This document shows positions 24,842-33,446 of a stretch of 41,239 nt of DNA, piece after piece. The notes under the pieces were generated by a model that did no database searches, was not told where the DNA came from, and saw nothing but the letters and a program-made list of their open reading frames with translations. A program made the position numbers and the translations under genes. The DNA is from Flavobacterium sp. (lineage in GTDB: Bacteria > Bacteroidota > Bacteroidia > Flavobacteriales > Flavobacteriaceae), in NCBI RefSeq assembly GCF_025352015.1, contig NZ_JANXUG010000014.1:1-41239 (forward strand), in the 5' to 3' direction. Each line of letters opens with the position of its first letter. Position 1 is the first letter of the stretch.

Positions 24842-25048
24842 ATGAAAAAAGTATTTTTAAGTTTAGCTGTAATTGCTGCATTAACTGTAGTATCTTGTAA
24901 ACAAGCTGAAGCTAACAAAGAAGTTAAAGCTGATTCAACTGCTGTTGAAGCAATCGATACTGCTGCTGCAAAAGTTGATACTGCTGCTGCTAAAGTTCAG
25001 GATGCTGCTGCTGCTGTTAAAGACGCTAAAGCTGCAGTAAAAAAATAA
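24842..25048 (+). CDS. small alanine-rich helical lipoprotein
   Basis: 68 residues. Signal with lipobox VVSC (Cys19), then an Ala/Lys/Asp/Val-only helix with internal repeats (DTAAAKVDTAAAKVQDAAAAV). At the DNA level the repeats are GCT-rich and near-identical (24957-25016), so replication slippage could change their number. It is predicted to be anchored in a membrane by lipid with a short amphipathic rod, loosely like Lpp-type lipoproteins. Function unknown. It has both a normal promoter box and a possible sigma-54 site, and a strong terminator, suggesting an abundant or regulated transcript. Compare the similar lipoprotein at 18616. Confidence 0.82.
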   Translation: MKKVFLSLAVIAALTVVSCKQAEANKEVKADSTAVEAIDTAAAKVDTAAAKVQDAAAAVKDAKAAVKK

Positions 25049-25075
25049 TTAGAAATAATTATTAAAAAAAATAAA

Positions 25076-25100
25076 GCCACGCTATGCGTGGTTTTTTTTA
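25076..25100 (+). terminator. rho-independent terminator after the Ala-rich lipoprotein gene
   Basis: CCACGC/GCGTGG stem with loop TAT followed by eight or more Ts. Confidence 0.8.
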
Positions 25101-25125
25101 TTTCTAGAATTTATAAAAATAGAAA

Positions 25126-25154
25126 AAAAGCTCCAAACATAGTTTGAAGCTTTT
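25126..25154 (-). terminator. terminator of the tRNA transcript
   Basis: AAAAGCTCCAAAC pairs with GTTTGAAGCTTTT (one mismatch) around a 3-nt loop. The T-run lies on the minus strand, right after tRNA-Leu. Confidence 0.65.
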
Positions 25155-25155
25155 G

Positions 25156-25241
25156 TACTCAGAGCGGGACTTGAACCCGCACGAACATTGCTGTTCACTG
25201 GATTTTAAGTCCAGCGTGTCTACCAATTTCACCATCCGAGC
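25156..25241 (-). tRNA. tRNA-Leu (anticodon TAA)
   Basis: 86-nt class II tRNA. The acceptor arms are GCTCGGA and TCTGAGT, the anticodon stem-loop is CTGGA-CTTAAAA-TCCAG with anticodon TAA, a long variable arm follows (GAACAGCAATGTTC), and the T-loop is GGTTCAAGTCC. CCA is not encoded. It is cotranscribed with tRNA-Gly upstream. Confidence 0.95.
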
Positions 25242-25292
25242 AGAATGATATTTTTAATGGTTTAATTTTTAGAAAAAATTAATTAAATACAC

Positions 25293-25305
25293 TCACCATC
25301 CGAGC
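25293..25305 (-). repeat. 13-nt copy of the tRNA-Leu 5' end
   Basis: TCACCATCCGAGC here is identical to the last 13 plus-strand bases of the tRNA-Leu gene (25229-25241), that is tRNA nucleotides 1-13. The match stops exactly at the tRNA 5' boundary. It lies between the two tRNAs in the same orientation. Confidence 0.75.
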
Positions 25306-25401
25306 GTTTTACTTCTAGTTGATATTTTTTAATTTTCCCAAAAAAATAAACCACTTTCCCATTATTTGAAATAAAACATAGTTTAATCTCAAATGATAAA
25401 G

Positions 25402-25474
25402 AGCGAAAAACGGGATTCGAACCCGCGACCTCGACCTTGGCAAGGTCGCGCTCTACCAACTGAGCTATTTTCGC
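25402..25474 (-). tRNA. tRNA-Gly (anticodon GCC)
   Basis: 73-nt cloverleaf. The acceptor arms are GCGAAAA and TTTTCGC, the D-arm is AGCTCAGTTGGTAGAGC, the anticodon stem-loop is CGACC-TTGCCAA-GGTCG with anticodon GCC, and the T-arm is GCGGGTTCGAATCCCG. CCA is not encoded. It is first in a tRNA-Gly/tRNA-Leu transcript. Confidence 0.96.
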
Positions 25475-25522
25475 ATTCATAATATAAATAAGAACTGCAA
25501 TACTTATCGCAGATTGCGGATG

Positions 25523-25553
25523 CAAATGTAGTATTTAAATTGAATTATACAAA
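25523..25553 (-). promoter_or_regulatory. full promoter of the tRNA-Gly/tRNA-Leu transcript
   Basis: On the minus strand TTTG (25550-25553), a 19-bp spacer and TACATTTG (25523-25530) match the complete -33/-7 consensus, about 50 bases upstream of tRNA-Gly. Confidence 0.7.
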
Positions 25554-25620
25554 CCTTTTTTTGAAAAAAACTTTTTTGAAATGTAACAATCTGATTAACA
25601 AAAACAAGCCAATTTAACTA

Positions 25621-28224
25621 TTATTTTTGTAACATTCTCTTTAATTCGTTCAACTTCATCAAAGCCTCAATTGGCGTTAAAGTATTAATATCTAAATTTA
25701 GAATATCTTCTCTGATTTCTTCTAATAAAGGATCATCAAGATTAAAAATGTTTAATTGCATATCGTCTTTAGAAGCTTTTACTCCATTAAGTGAGTCGCT
25801 GAAATGATTTTTTTCTAATTTTTTCAAAAGTTTTTGAGCTTTTTGAATTACCGTTTGCGGCATTCCTGCCATTTTTGCTACATGAATACCAAAACTATGT
25901 GCACTTCCTCCTGCAACCAACTTTCGGATGAAAAGAACAGTGTCTTTCAGTTCTTTTACAGAAACGTTATAATTTTTGATTCGTGGTAATAATTCACTCA
26001 TTTCATTCAGTTCGTGATAATGAGTCGCAAATAATGTCTTTGGTTTAGCAGGATTTTCATGTAAAAATTCTGCAATTGCCCATGCAATAGAAATTCCGTC
26101 ATAGGTACTAGTGCCGCGACCTATTTCATCTAATAAAACCAAACTTCTATCCGAAATGTTATTCAAAATCGAAGCGGTTTCATTCATCTCAACCATAAAA
26201 GTAGATTCCCCCATCGAAATATTATCGCTAGCACCTACCCGAGTGAAAATTTTGTCAACAATTCCCATTCTGACTTTTTCGGCTGGAACAAAACTTCCCA
26301 TTTGTGCCAATAAAACAATCAAAGCTGTTTGTCTTAAAATTGCTGATTTACCAGACATATTTGGTCCTGTAATCATAATTAATTGTTGCATTTCTCTATC
26401 GAGAAAAACATCATTCGAAACATAGGGAACACCAACCGGTAATTGCTTCTCAATAACAGGATGACGACCATTAGTGATTTCTAATTCGAAAGTGTCGTCT
26501 AGAATTGGACATACATAATTATTTTCGATGGCTAATTGAGCAAACGACATAAGGCAATCTAATTGAGCAATTAAATTCGCGTTTAACTGCACTTGTTTTA
26601 TATAAGTAGAAATCCAACTTATTAATTGTTCAAATAATTGAACTTCTATTTGATGTATTTTTTCTTCGGCACCAAGAATTTTGGTTTCATATTCTTTTAA
26701 TTCTTCGGTAATATATCGTTCTGCATTAACTAATGTTTGCTTTCTAATCCATTCTTGCGGAACTTTATCTTTATGCGTATTTCTTACCTCGATATAATAG
26801 CCAAAAACAGAATTATATGAAATCTTCAAAGACGAAATTCCCGTTATTTCTGATTCTCGTTTTTCTATTCTTTCTAAAAATTCTTTCCCGCAAAACGCAG
26901 CATTTCTTAATTCGTCGAGTTCTGGATGAATTCCGCTAGCAATGGCATTCCCTTTGGCAATAGCTACTGGAGCATCTTGATTTACTGTAGTTTGTATTTT
27001 TTCTCGGAGCAATTCACAAGCATGTAAGCTATCACCAATAATCCTTACAGCTTCCTGATTACTTTGTAATGCAATCGTTTTTATGGGAATAATTGCATCC
27101 AATGATTCTTTTAGATAAATAACTTCTCGTGGAGAAATTTTTCCAGTAGCAACTTTAGAAATCAATCGTTCTAAATCGGAAATTTGCTTAATCTGGTATT
27201 GCATTTTTTGAAAAACTTCAACATTATCTTTCATATAAGAAACCACTTCGTGACGGTTTCTAATTTTATAAATATCTTTCAAAGGCAATGCTAACCAACG
27301 TTTTAACAACCTTGAACCCATTGGAGAAAGCGTTTTGTCAATCACGTCAAGAAGTGTAACCGCATTTTGAGAATGACTGTGATACAATTCTAAATTCCGA
27401 ATGGTAAACCGATCCATCCATACATAAGCATCTTCGGCAATGCGATGAATATTTGTTATGTGTTGAACTCGATTGTGTTGTGTTTCAGATAAATAATATA
27501 AAATTGCTCCTGATGCTATAATTCCATCTTGCAGTTCTTCTATACCAAATCCTTTGAGCGAATTGGTTTGAAAATGATTGTTCAACGTTTCCTGGGCATA
27601 ATCTTCTTTAAAAACCCAATCTTCGAGATGAAAAACATTAAATTTTTTCCCGAATAGTTCCTTGAACTGATTTCGATTATTTTTTTGAATCAAAATCTCA
27701 CTAGGACTGAAATTCTGCAAAAGTTTATCAATATATTCTTCGTTGCCTTGCGATGTCAAAAATTCACCAGTAGAAACATCTAGAAATGAGACCCCTATTT
27801 GCTTTTTACCAAAATAAACCGATGCCAAAAAATTATTTTCCCTAGATTGTAACACCTCGTCATTCATCGAAACCCCAGGCGTAATTAGTTCGGTTACACC
27901 TCTTTTGACAATAGTTTTAGTCATTTTAGGGTCTTCTAACTGATCGCAGATAGCGACACGAAGACCCGCTTTTACCAGTTTTGGCAAATATGTATTTAAA
28001 GAATGATGCGGAAATCCAGCCAACGCGGTTTCGGTTTCAGAACCTGCTCCTCTTTTTGTCAATACAATTCCTAGGATTTTGGATGCACGAACGGCATCTT
28101 CGCCAAAAGTTTCATAAAAATCTCCCACTCTAAACAATAAACATGCATCGGGATATTTTCTTTTTATCTCGTTGTATTGTTTCATTAAAGGAGTTTCTTT
28201 AATCTGATTTTCTTTGGCTGACAA
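25621..28224 (-). CDS. mutS: DNA mismatch repair protein MutS
   Basis: 867-residue mismatch-recognition ATPase. The mismatch-wedge motif FxE is seen in [10 protein letters not shown] (Phe36, Glu38, the E. coli numbering). Connector and lever domains are followed by Walker [14 protein letters not shown], the Walker B/signature region [17 protein letters not shown] and the His switch FATHYHELN. Length is normal for MutS1. No ATG lies ahead of the conserved [10 protein letters not shown] segment except its internal Met. The TTG at 28224 gives the expected leader [16 protein letters not shown], so translation probably starts at TTG. It follows the tRNA region and is divergent from the DUF1573 gene. 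Confidence 0.96.
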   Translation of the reverse strand: MSAKENQIKETPLMKQYNEIKRKYPDACLLFRVGDFYETFGEDAVRASKILGIVLTKRGAGSETETALAGFPHHSLNTYLPKLVKAGLRVAICDQLEDPKMTKTIVKRGVTELITPGVSMNDEVLQSRENNFLASVYFGKKQIGVSFLDVSTGEFLTSQGNEEYIDKLLQNFSPSEILIQKNNRNQFKELFGKKFNVFHLEDWVFKEDYAQETLNNHFQTNSLKGFGIEELQDGIIASGAILYYLSETQHNRVQHITNIHRIAEDAYVWMDRFTIRNLELYHSHSQNAVTLLDVIDKTLSPMGSRLLKRWLALPLKDIYKIRNRHEVVSYMKDNVEVFQKMQYQIKQISDLERLISKVATGKISPREVIYLKESLDAIIPIKTIALQSNQEAVRIIGDSLHACELLREKIQTTVNQDAPVAIAKGNAIASGIHPELDELRNAAFCGKEFLERIEKRESEITGISSLKISYNSVFGYYIEVRNTHKDKVPQEWIRKQTLVNAERYITEELKEYETKILGAEEKIHQIEVQLFEQLISWISTYIKQVQLNANLIAQLDCLMSFAQLAIENNYVCPILDDTFELEITNGRHPVIEKQLPVGVPYVSNDVFLDREMQQLIMITGPNMSGKSAILRQTALIVLLAQMGSFVPAEKVRMGIVDKIFTRVGASDNISMGESTFMVEMNETASILNNISDRSLVLLDEIGRGTSTYDGISIAWAIAEFLHENPAKPKTLFATHYHELNEMSELLPRIKNYNVSVKELKDTVLFIRKLVAGGSAHSFGIHVAKMAGMPQTVIQKAQKLLKKLEKNHFSDSLNGVKASKDDMQLNIFNLDDPLLEEIREDILNLDINTLTPIEALMKLNELKRMLQK

Positions 28225-28343
28225 TTGTTTTTGAATTACAGTAAATAAGAAAGCGAATTTAAAATATTTTATGGGTAATAAGTCGTTGAAAAAAATTAAT
28301 TTAATATTAAGATAAAATAAAAGTATGGATTTTGATTTTTCTA

Positions 28344-28351
28344 TAGATTTG
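28344..28351 (+). promoter_or_regulatory. -7 promoter box (TAGATTTG) of the DUF1573 gene
   Basis: Exact TAnnTTTG match 27 bases before ATG 28378. Confidence 0.55.
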
Positions 28352-28377
28352 TACCAGAAACTTAAAAACTATTAAAA

Positions 28378-28851
28378 ATGAAAAAATTAATTTTATTAGC
28401 TGCAATTACTGTTTTTAGTGTTGCAACTAGCAATGCACAAACTGCAAAAAAAGCTACCAAAAAAGCGGATACTCTAGCTAAAGTAGAAACCCCAAAAGTG
28501 GATGGAGCAGGAATGGTTTTCGAAAACGAAACTATCGATTACGGAACTATCGCTCACAATGCTGATGGAAAAAGAGAATTTGTTTTTGTAAACAACGGAA
28601 ACAAACCTTTAACAATTGAAAGTACTCAAGGTTCATGCGGGTGTACAGTTCCAACAAAACCTGAAGGCGCAATTGCTCCTGGTGCAAAAGGAACTATTGG
28701 TGTAAAATATGCTACTGACAGAGTTGGTGCGTTTACAAAAACAGTTACTGTAAAATCTAACGCTACAGGTCAAGAAACAAAAGTTCTTACTATAAAAGGT
28801 ACAATTTTGCCAGATGCTCCCGCTGAAGGTGCAACTCCAGTAAAAAGCTAA
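28378..28851 (+). CDS. DUF1573 domain exported protein
   Basis: 157 residues with signal peptide MKKLILLAAITVFSVATSNAQ, a Lys-rich linker, and one Ig-like DUF1573 domain (about 45-145). The domain carries the hallmark GSCGCTVPTKP (two Cys) and PGAKGTIGVKY. DUF1573 proteins are widespread, abundant envelope proteins of Bacteroidota with no settled function; the fold is of the MSP/ASPM type. The gene is monocistronic with promoter and a very strong terminator. Confidence 0.9.
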   Translation: MKKLILLAAITVFSVATSNAQTAKKATKKADTLAKVETPKVDGAGMVFENETIDYGTIAHNADGKREFVFVNNGNKPLTIESTQGSCGCTVPTKPEGAIAPGAKGTIGVKYATDRVGAFTKTVTVKSNATGQETKVLTIKGTILPDAPAEGATPVKS

Positions 28852-28871
28852 TTTAGTTAATTATAATTCTT

Positions 28872-28911
28872 AAAAAACCCGTCTCGTTGTAAAAAACGAG
28901 ACGGGTTTTTT
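28872..28911 (+). terminator. strong rho-independent terminator after the DUF1573 gene
   Basis: CCCGTCTCGTT/AACGAGACGGG, an 11-bp perfect stem extended by A-T pairs, loop GTAAAA and nine Ts. Confidence 0.9.
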
Positions 28912-28917
28912 TTTGAA

Positions 28918-28925
28918 TATCTTTG
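28918..28925 (+). promoter_or_regulatory. -7 promoter box (TATCTTTG) of the TrmH-family gene
   Basis: Exact TAnnTTTG match a few bases after the preceding terminator, 33 bases before ATG 28958. Confidence 0.6.
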
Positions 28926-28957
28926 TATAAACGACTGAAAGTCGAATTTTATAAAAT

Positions 28958-29488
28958 ATGCGTAAACTCGAGAATAATGAATTGAATCGAAAATCAATCG
29001 TCGATTTTAAAGAAGCCCATAAAACTCGTTTAATAATTATACTTGACGACATTCGAAGTTTGCATAATATTGGTTCTGTATTTAGAACTGCAGATGCCTT
29101 TTTGATCGAAAAAATTTATTTGTGTGGCATCACTGCTGTACCACCCAATAAAGAAATTCATAAAACTGCCCTTGGAGCCACCGAAACTGTAGCATGGGAA
29201 TATCAAAAAGACATACAACACGTAATTGAAAATTTAAAAAAAGAACGCGTTTCAGTTTTTGCCATAGAACAAGTAGAAAATGCTATTTCTCTTCAAGATT
29301 TTAAAACCGAAAAAAATAAAAAATATGCTTTGGTTTTTGGCAATGAAGTGTATGGCGTTTCTCAAAAAGCGATTGAACTTTGTAATGGCACGATTGTAAT
29401 TCCACAATTGGGAACAAAACATTCGTTAAACATTTCTGTAAGTGCCGGAATAGTAGTTTGGGATTTGTTTCAAAAAATGAATTACTAG
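28958..29488 (+). CDS. TrmH/SpoU family RNA 2'-O-methyltransferase
   Basis: 176-residue SPOUT-fold methyltransferase. Motif 1 is LHNIGSVFRTADAF (near residues 33-46), motif 2 is ALVFGNEVYGVS and motif 3 is IPQLGTKHSLNISVSAGI, the knot that binds SAM. It lacks the N-terminal RNA-binding extension of RlmB, so it is closest to small TrmH/TrmL-like enzymes acting on tRNA. The exact target is unknown. Its stop codon overlaps that of convergent folK: TAG and TAG share the palindrome CTAG at 29485-29488. Confidence 0.9.
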   Translation: MRKLENNELNRKSIVDFKEAHKTRLIIILDDIRSLHNIGSVFRTADAFLIEKIYLCGITAVPPNKEIHKTALGATETVAWEYQKDIQHVIENLKKERVSVFAIEQVENAISLQDFKTEKNKKYALVFGNEVYGVSQKAIELCNGTIVIPQLGTKHSLNISVSAGIVVWDLFQKMNY

Positions 29489-30621
29489 TTGGAAATTTTA
29501 TGTTGGATTTCGTTTAAAACAAAGACATAATCTTCCTGATTACTCTGAAAATCTCTGTTGGTTACGTCAATAATTAAAACATTCAAATCATTTTGTGACT
29601 TGATATAATCTAAATATCCGTTATTAATTTTTTTCAAATATTCAGCAGGTATTTCCTGCTCGTAACTTCTTCCTCTTTCTTTTATGTTGCTCAAAAGTCG
29701 CTCTGTACTTTGGTACAAATAAATATACAAATCGGGTTTTGGCATTTCTTTATAGATAATATCAAACATCGTTTTGTACAACCTAAACTCATCTTCAGCA
29801 AGGGTGACTTTGGCAAAAATTAAGGATTTAAAAATATGATAATCGGCAACAATAAAATCTTTAAACAAATCAAATTGTGCCAAATCATCTGAAATTTGCT
29901 GGTATCTATCGGCCAAAAAAGACATTTCTAATGGAAAAGCATACCGGTTTTGATCTTCGTAGAATTTAGGCAAAAAAGGATTATCTGCAAAACGTTCTAA
30001 AACCGATTTCGCATTGAAATCTTCTGCTAATTTATTGGTAAGTGTTGTTTTTCCGGCACCAATATTCCCTTCAATAACAATATAATTAAAATGATCAAGT
30101 TTTAAACTAGCTATTGGTAATTCTAGATTTTGAACTATTTTACAATCACTATTGTCTTCCGAAAGCAATAATAATTCATGCAAATATTTTTGTAAAATAG
30201 GATGACGCCAATGCAAATTCAAATCGCGCATGGGCAACAGCACAAACAATCGATTGTGCATTTCTGGATGAGGAACTTGCAGTTTATCTGATGCAATAAT
30301 TTCTTCATCAAAAGCAATCACATCAATATCAATAATTCGGGCTTCATAATTTTCGGTTTCTGTGCGAATTCTACCCAAAGCTTCTTCAAGACACAAACAT
30401 TCTTCTAAAATTTGGTGTGCTGATTTTTGTGTATTCATAATCACCGCACAGTTATAGAATTTTTCGCTTTTAAACCCCCAAGAAGGGGTTTCGTAGAGCT
30501 TAGAAACTTTGATAAGTGTTCCCACTTCTTTGTGCAAATGATGAATACAATGTTCAATGTTTTCTAGGCGATTCCCTTGATTGGTACCTATAGATAAAAT
30601 GACTTGATGCTGCTTTTTCAT
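29485..30621 (-). CDS. folK: fusion of HPPK (FolK) and deoxynucleoside kinase
   Basis: 378-residue two-domain enzyme. Residues 1-155 are 6-hydroxymethyl-7,8-dihydropterin pyrophosphokinase of folate synthesis: ILSIGTNQGNRLENI, YETPSWGF, and the Mg-binding Asp98/Asp100 in ARIIDIDVIAF. Residues 178-378 are a deoxynucleoside kinase: P-loop EGNIGAGKTT (184-193), ERFADNPFLPKFY, the DRYQQ substrate region and the lid ERGRSYEQEI. Fusions of this type occur in Bacteroidota. They couple folate and nucleotide salvage enzymes, although no shared substrate is known. Both halves appear complete. Confidence 0.93.
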   Translation of the reverse strand: MKKQHQVILSIGTNQGNRLENIEHCIHHLHKEVGTLIKVSKLYETPSWGFKSEKFYNCAVIMNTQKSAHQILEECLCLEEALGRIRTETENYEARIIDIDVIAFDEEIIASDKLQVPHPEMHNRLFVLLPMRDLNLHWRHPILQKYLHELLLLSEDNSDCKIVQNLELPIASLKLDHFNYIVIEGNIGAGKTTLTNKLAEDFNAKSVLERFADNPFLPKFYEDQNRYAFPLEMSFLADRYQQISDDLAQFDLFKDFIVADYHIFKSLIFAKVTLAEDEFRLYKTMFDIIYKEMPKPDLYIYLYQSTERLLSNIKERGRSYEQEIPAEYLKKINNGYLDYIKSQNDLNVLIIDVTNRDFQSNQEDYVFVLNEIQHKISN

Positions 30622-30758
30622 GGAAGCACAAATAAACTAAAAGTATTTTAGAATAAGTATAAAAACAGCATACTGTTACTAACATTTTCTCAACATTTCG
30701 TGTTGAACAAAATCACAAAACTTCTTTAAATAAACATCACTTTGTAACGGAAAGGCAC

Positions 30759-30766
30759 TATTTTTG
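30759..30766 (+). promoter_or_regulatory. -7 promoter box (TATTTTTG) of the AsmA-like gene
   Basis: Exact TAnnTTTG match 33 bases before ATG 30799. TTTG at 30741 is too close (14 bp) to be a standard -33 box. Confidence 0.5.
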
Positions 30767-30798
30767 TTAAAACTATACAGAACTAAAAAGACCTTATC

Positions 30799-33411
30799 AT
30801 GCTAAAGAAAATATTAAAAATAGTTGGAATACTTTTATTGCTGTTAATAATTTCAGCTTTTGCAATTCCGTATTTCTTTAAAGACCAAATCAAAGCTAAA
30901 ATTCTAGTAGCTATTAATGAAAAAGTAGATGCCAAAGTGGCTTTTGCAAATGCCGATTTAAGTTTGTTTAGAAATTTTCCCAACGCTAGTGTTTCATTAG
31001 CTAAACTAACCATTATCAACAAAGCACCATTTGAGGGCGATACATTAGTAGCATTTGAAGAATTAAATCTAAAAATGTCCATTAAAGAACTGTTCAAAGG
31101 ACAAAATGAACCCTTGGATATTGAAGGCATTTCATCTAAAAACGGTTTGATAAATATTATATTCAACAAAGACGGGCTTGGCAACTATGATATTGCGCTG
31201 AAGGATAAAAATAAAAACGATGGTAAAAAAAGTAATCAGCTTACCTTTAAAATTAAAGAATATTCGGTTGAAAATTTTAAATTCAAATATTACGATGAAA
31301 AATCGAAGACCAAAATGCTTATAGACAGTATTAATCATAAAGGATTTGGAGATTTTACAGCGTCAAAATTAGATTTGGATACCAAAACCACTGCCAAAGT
31401 TTCACTTGATATGGAAAAAGTGAATTACATGAATCATGTTTCGATTACGCTAGATGCTATTTTGGGAATTGATTTGGCAAACAGTAAATATACTTTCAAA
31501 GAAAATAAGGCTAAAATTAATGAACTTCCTTTAGAATTTAATGGTTTCATTCAAATGGTAGCAACTGGTCAAGAGTATGATTTGAAATTTAAAACGCCCA
31601 CTTCTTCTTTTAAAAATTTTTTAGGCCTTGTTCCTGCAAAATATTCAAGCAATTTGAAAGAGGTAAAAACCAGTGGTGATTTTACAGTTGTCGGTTTTGC
31701 AAAGGGTGTGTATTCTCAAACCTCGGTGCCAAAATTTAATGTTGCAATTAGCTCCAATAACGCGTCATTTCAATATCCTAATTTACCAAAATCAGTTCAA
31801 AAAATTACCATCGATACCAAAATTATTAACGAAACGGGCGTAATGAATGATACTTATGTGAATTTGGATAAATTATCGTTTCAAATTGACCAAGACGTTT
31901 TTAATGCCGTAGCAAAAATTAGAAATATTTCCAATAATGCTCTGGTAAACGCAGCTTTAAAAGGAACAATTAATTTAGCTAATTTGACAAAAGCCTACCC
32001 AATTAAATTAGATAAACCTTTAACCGGAATTCTAAAAGCGGATGTCACCAGTGAATTTGATATGCAGTCCGTAGAAAAAAGCGACTATGCCCGTATTAAA
32101 AATGCGGGAACAATCGATTTAACTGGTTTTAATTACGCCGATGCAGCAGGAAAAACCATGAATATTAGTCGTGCTTTAGTGTCATTTGATCCAAGTCGGG
32201 TGAACTTGAAACAATTCAATGCTACAACTGGAAAAACTGACTTGGCAGTGACTGGTGTTTTAGAAAATTTTTATGGTTTTATATTTAAAAATCAAGAATT
32301 GAAAGGAAACTTTAACCTAATTTCCAATCAACTAGCGGTGAGCGACTTTATAACGTCGGAAACAGATGCGAAAAAAGTTGCAAAACCAACAGAAGCAATG
32401 AAAATTCCAGCCTTTTTGAATTGCTCTTTGACCGCCAAAGCAAATACCGTTTTATATGATAATTTGTTGCTGAAAAATGTTTCGGGAAAAATCATTATTA
32501 AAGACCAAAAGGCAACTTTAGAAAGCGGGAAAACCGATATTTTTGGTGGCTCAATTGCCTTTAACGGAGATGTTTCTACCAAAGAAAAAGTATCGAAATT
32601 CAACATGAATCTAGGTTTAAATGGCGTTGACATTGCGCAAACGTTTACCCAACTAGATATGATGAAAAAAATTGCTCCAATTGCCGGAATCATCAACGGG
32701 AAATTGAACTCAAAAATAAAAGTTTCAGGAAATTTGAAAGACAAAGAAATGTCACCCGATCTGAAAAGTATTACTGGAGATTTGTTAGGACAATTACTTT
32801 CGACAACCGTAAACTCTAGCAACTCAACATTATTGACTGCATTAGACAATAAATTAGGTTTTATTGATTTGAAAAAAATAAATCTGAATGATTTGAGAGC
32901 TGCACTTACATTCAAAGACGGAAAAGTAAACGTAAAACCATTTGATATTAAATATCAGGATATTAAAGCAACTATTGGCGGAACGCATGGTTTTGATCAA
33001 AACATGAATTACAATTTAAAACTTGATGTTCCTGCAAAATATTTGGGCACAGATATTACTTCGCTGATAGGAAAATTATCAGCTGCCGATGCTAAAAAAT
33101 TTGAAACTATTCCTTTAAATGTTTCATTAGCAGGGAATTTTAGTAGCCCTAAAATAACTACTGATATTAAACAAGCGACGACGACTCTAGTAACGAATTT
33201 GATAAACCAACAAAAAGACAAACTAATCAGTGGCGGAAGAGATGCTTTGAATACTATTATTTCTAATGCTACAAAATCAAAAACTGACACTACCAAAACC
33301 AACACGACTACTAATGTTAAAAACACAGCAGAAGATTTGCTAAATGGCTTTTTCAATAAGAAGAAAAAAGACGAGCCAAAAAAACCCGAAACGCCTGCAC
33401 CCGCTAAATAA
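30799..33411 (+). CDS. AsmA family protein
   Basis: 870-residue membrane-anchored periplasmic protein. An N-terminal signal anchor (KIVGILLLLLIISAFAIPYFF, about 7-27) precedes the typical AsmA opening (KILVAINEKVDAKVAFANADL, SLFRNFPNASVSLAKLTI). Repetitive beta-strand sequence follows, and an AsmA-like C-terminal region carries NGKLNSKIKVSGNL and a Lys/Thr/Pro-rich tail ending in KKKDEPKKPETPAPAK. AsmA-like proteins form long grooves thought to move phospholipids between membranes; relatives are TamB and YhdP. A lipid-transport role here is an inference. It is divergent from folK and convergent with the DUF2797 gene. Confidence 0.88.
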   Translation: MLKKILKIVGILLLLLIISAFAIPYFFKDQIKAKILVAINEKVDAKVAFANADLSLFRNFPNASVSLAKLTIINKAPFEGDTLVAFEELNLKMSIKELFKGQNEPLDIEGISSKNGLINIIFNKDGLGNYDIALKDKNKNDGKKSNQLTFKIKEYSVENFKFKYYDEKSKTKMLIDSINHKGFGDFTASKLDLDTKTTAKVSLDMEKVNYMNHVSITLDAILGIDLANSKYTFKENKAKINELPLEFNGFIQMVATGQEYDLKFKTPTSSFKNFLGLVPAKYSSNLKEVKTSGDFTVVGFAKGVYSQTSVPKFNVAISSNNASFQYPNLPKSVQKITIDTKIINETGVMNDTYVNLDKLSFQIDQDVFNAVAKIRNISNNALVNAALKGTINLANLTKAYPIKLDKPLTGILKADVTSEFDMQSVEKSDYARIKNAGTIDLTGFNYADAAGKTMNISRALVSFDPSRVNLKQFNATTGKTDLAVTGVLENFYGFIFKNQELKGNFNLISNQLAVSDFITSETDAKKVAKPTEAMKIPAFLNCSLTAKANTVLYDNLLLKNVSGKIIIKDQKATLESGKTDIFGGSIAFNGDVSTKEKVSKFNMNLGLNGVDIAQTFTQLDMMKKIAPIAGIINGKLNSKIKVSGNLKDKEMSPDLKSITGDLLGQLLSTTVNSSNSTLLTALDNKLGFIDLKKINLNDLRAALTFKDGKVNVKPFDIKYQDIKATIGGTHGFDQNMNYNLKLDVPAKYLGTDITSLIGKLSAADAKKFETIPLNVSLAGNFSSPKITTDIKQATTTLVTNLINQQKDKLISGGRDALNTIISNATKSKTDTTKTNTTTNVKNTAEDLLNGFFNKKKKDEPKKPETPAPAK

Positions 33412-33446
33412 TAACGTATTAACGAAAGTACTGTTGAAGAGAAATT

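Noticed and set aside
25283..25525. 80-codon minus-strand frame covering tRNA-Gly
   Set aside because: It reads through a clear tRNA gene (the familiar AQLVERDLAKVEVAGSNP tRNA translation artefact).
30783..31184. 133-codon minus-strand frame at the 5' end of the AsmA-like gene
   Set aside because: Antisense shadow overlapping the promoter and signal anchor of the real gene.
32328..32915. 195-codon minus-strand frame inside the AsmA-like gene
   Set aside because: Antisense shadow of a long Lys/Asn-rich gene; no start context or family resemblance.
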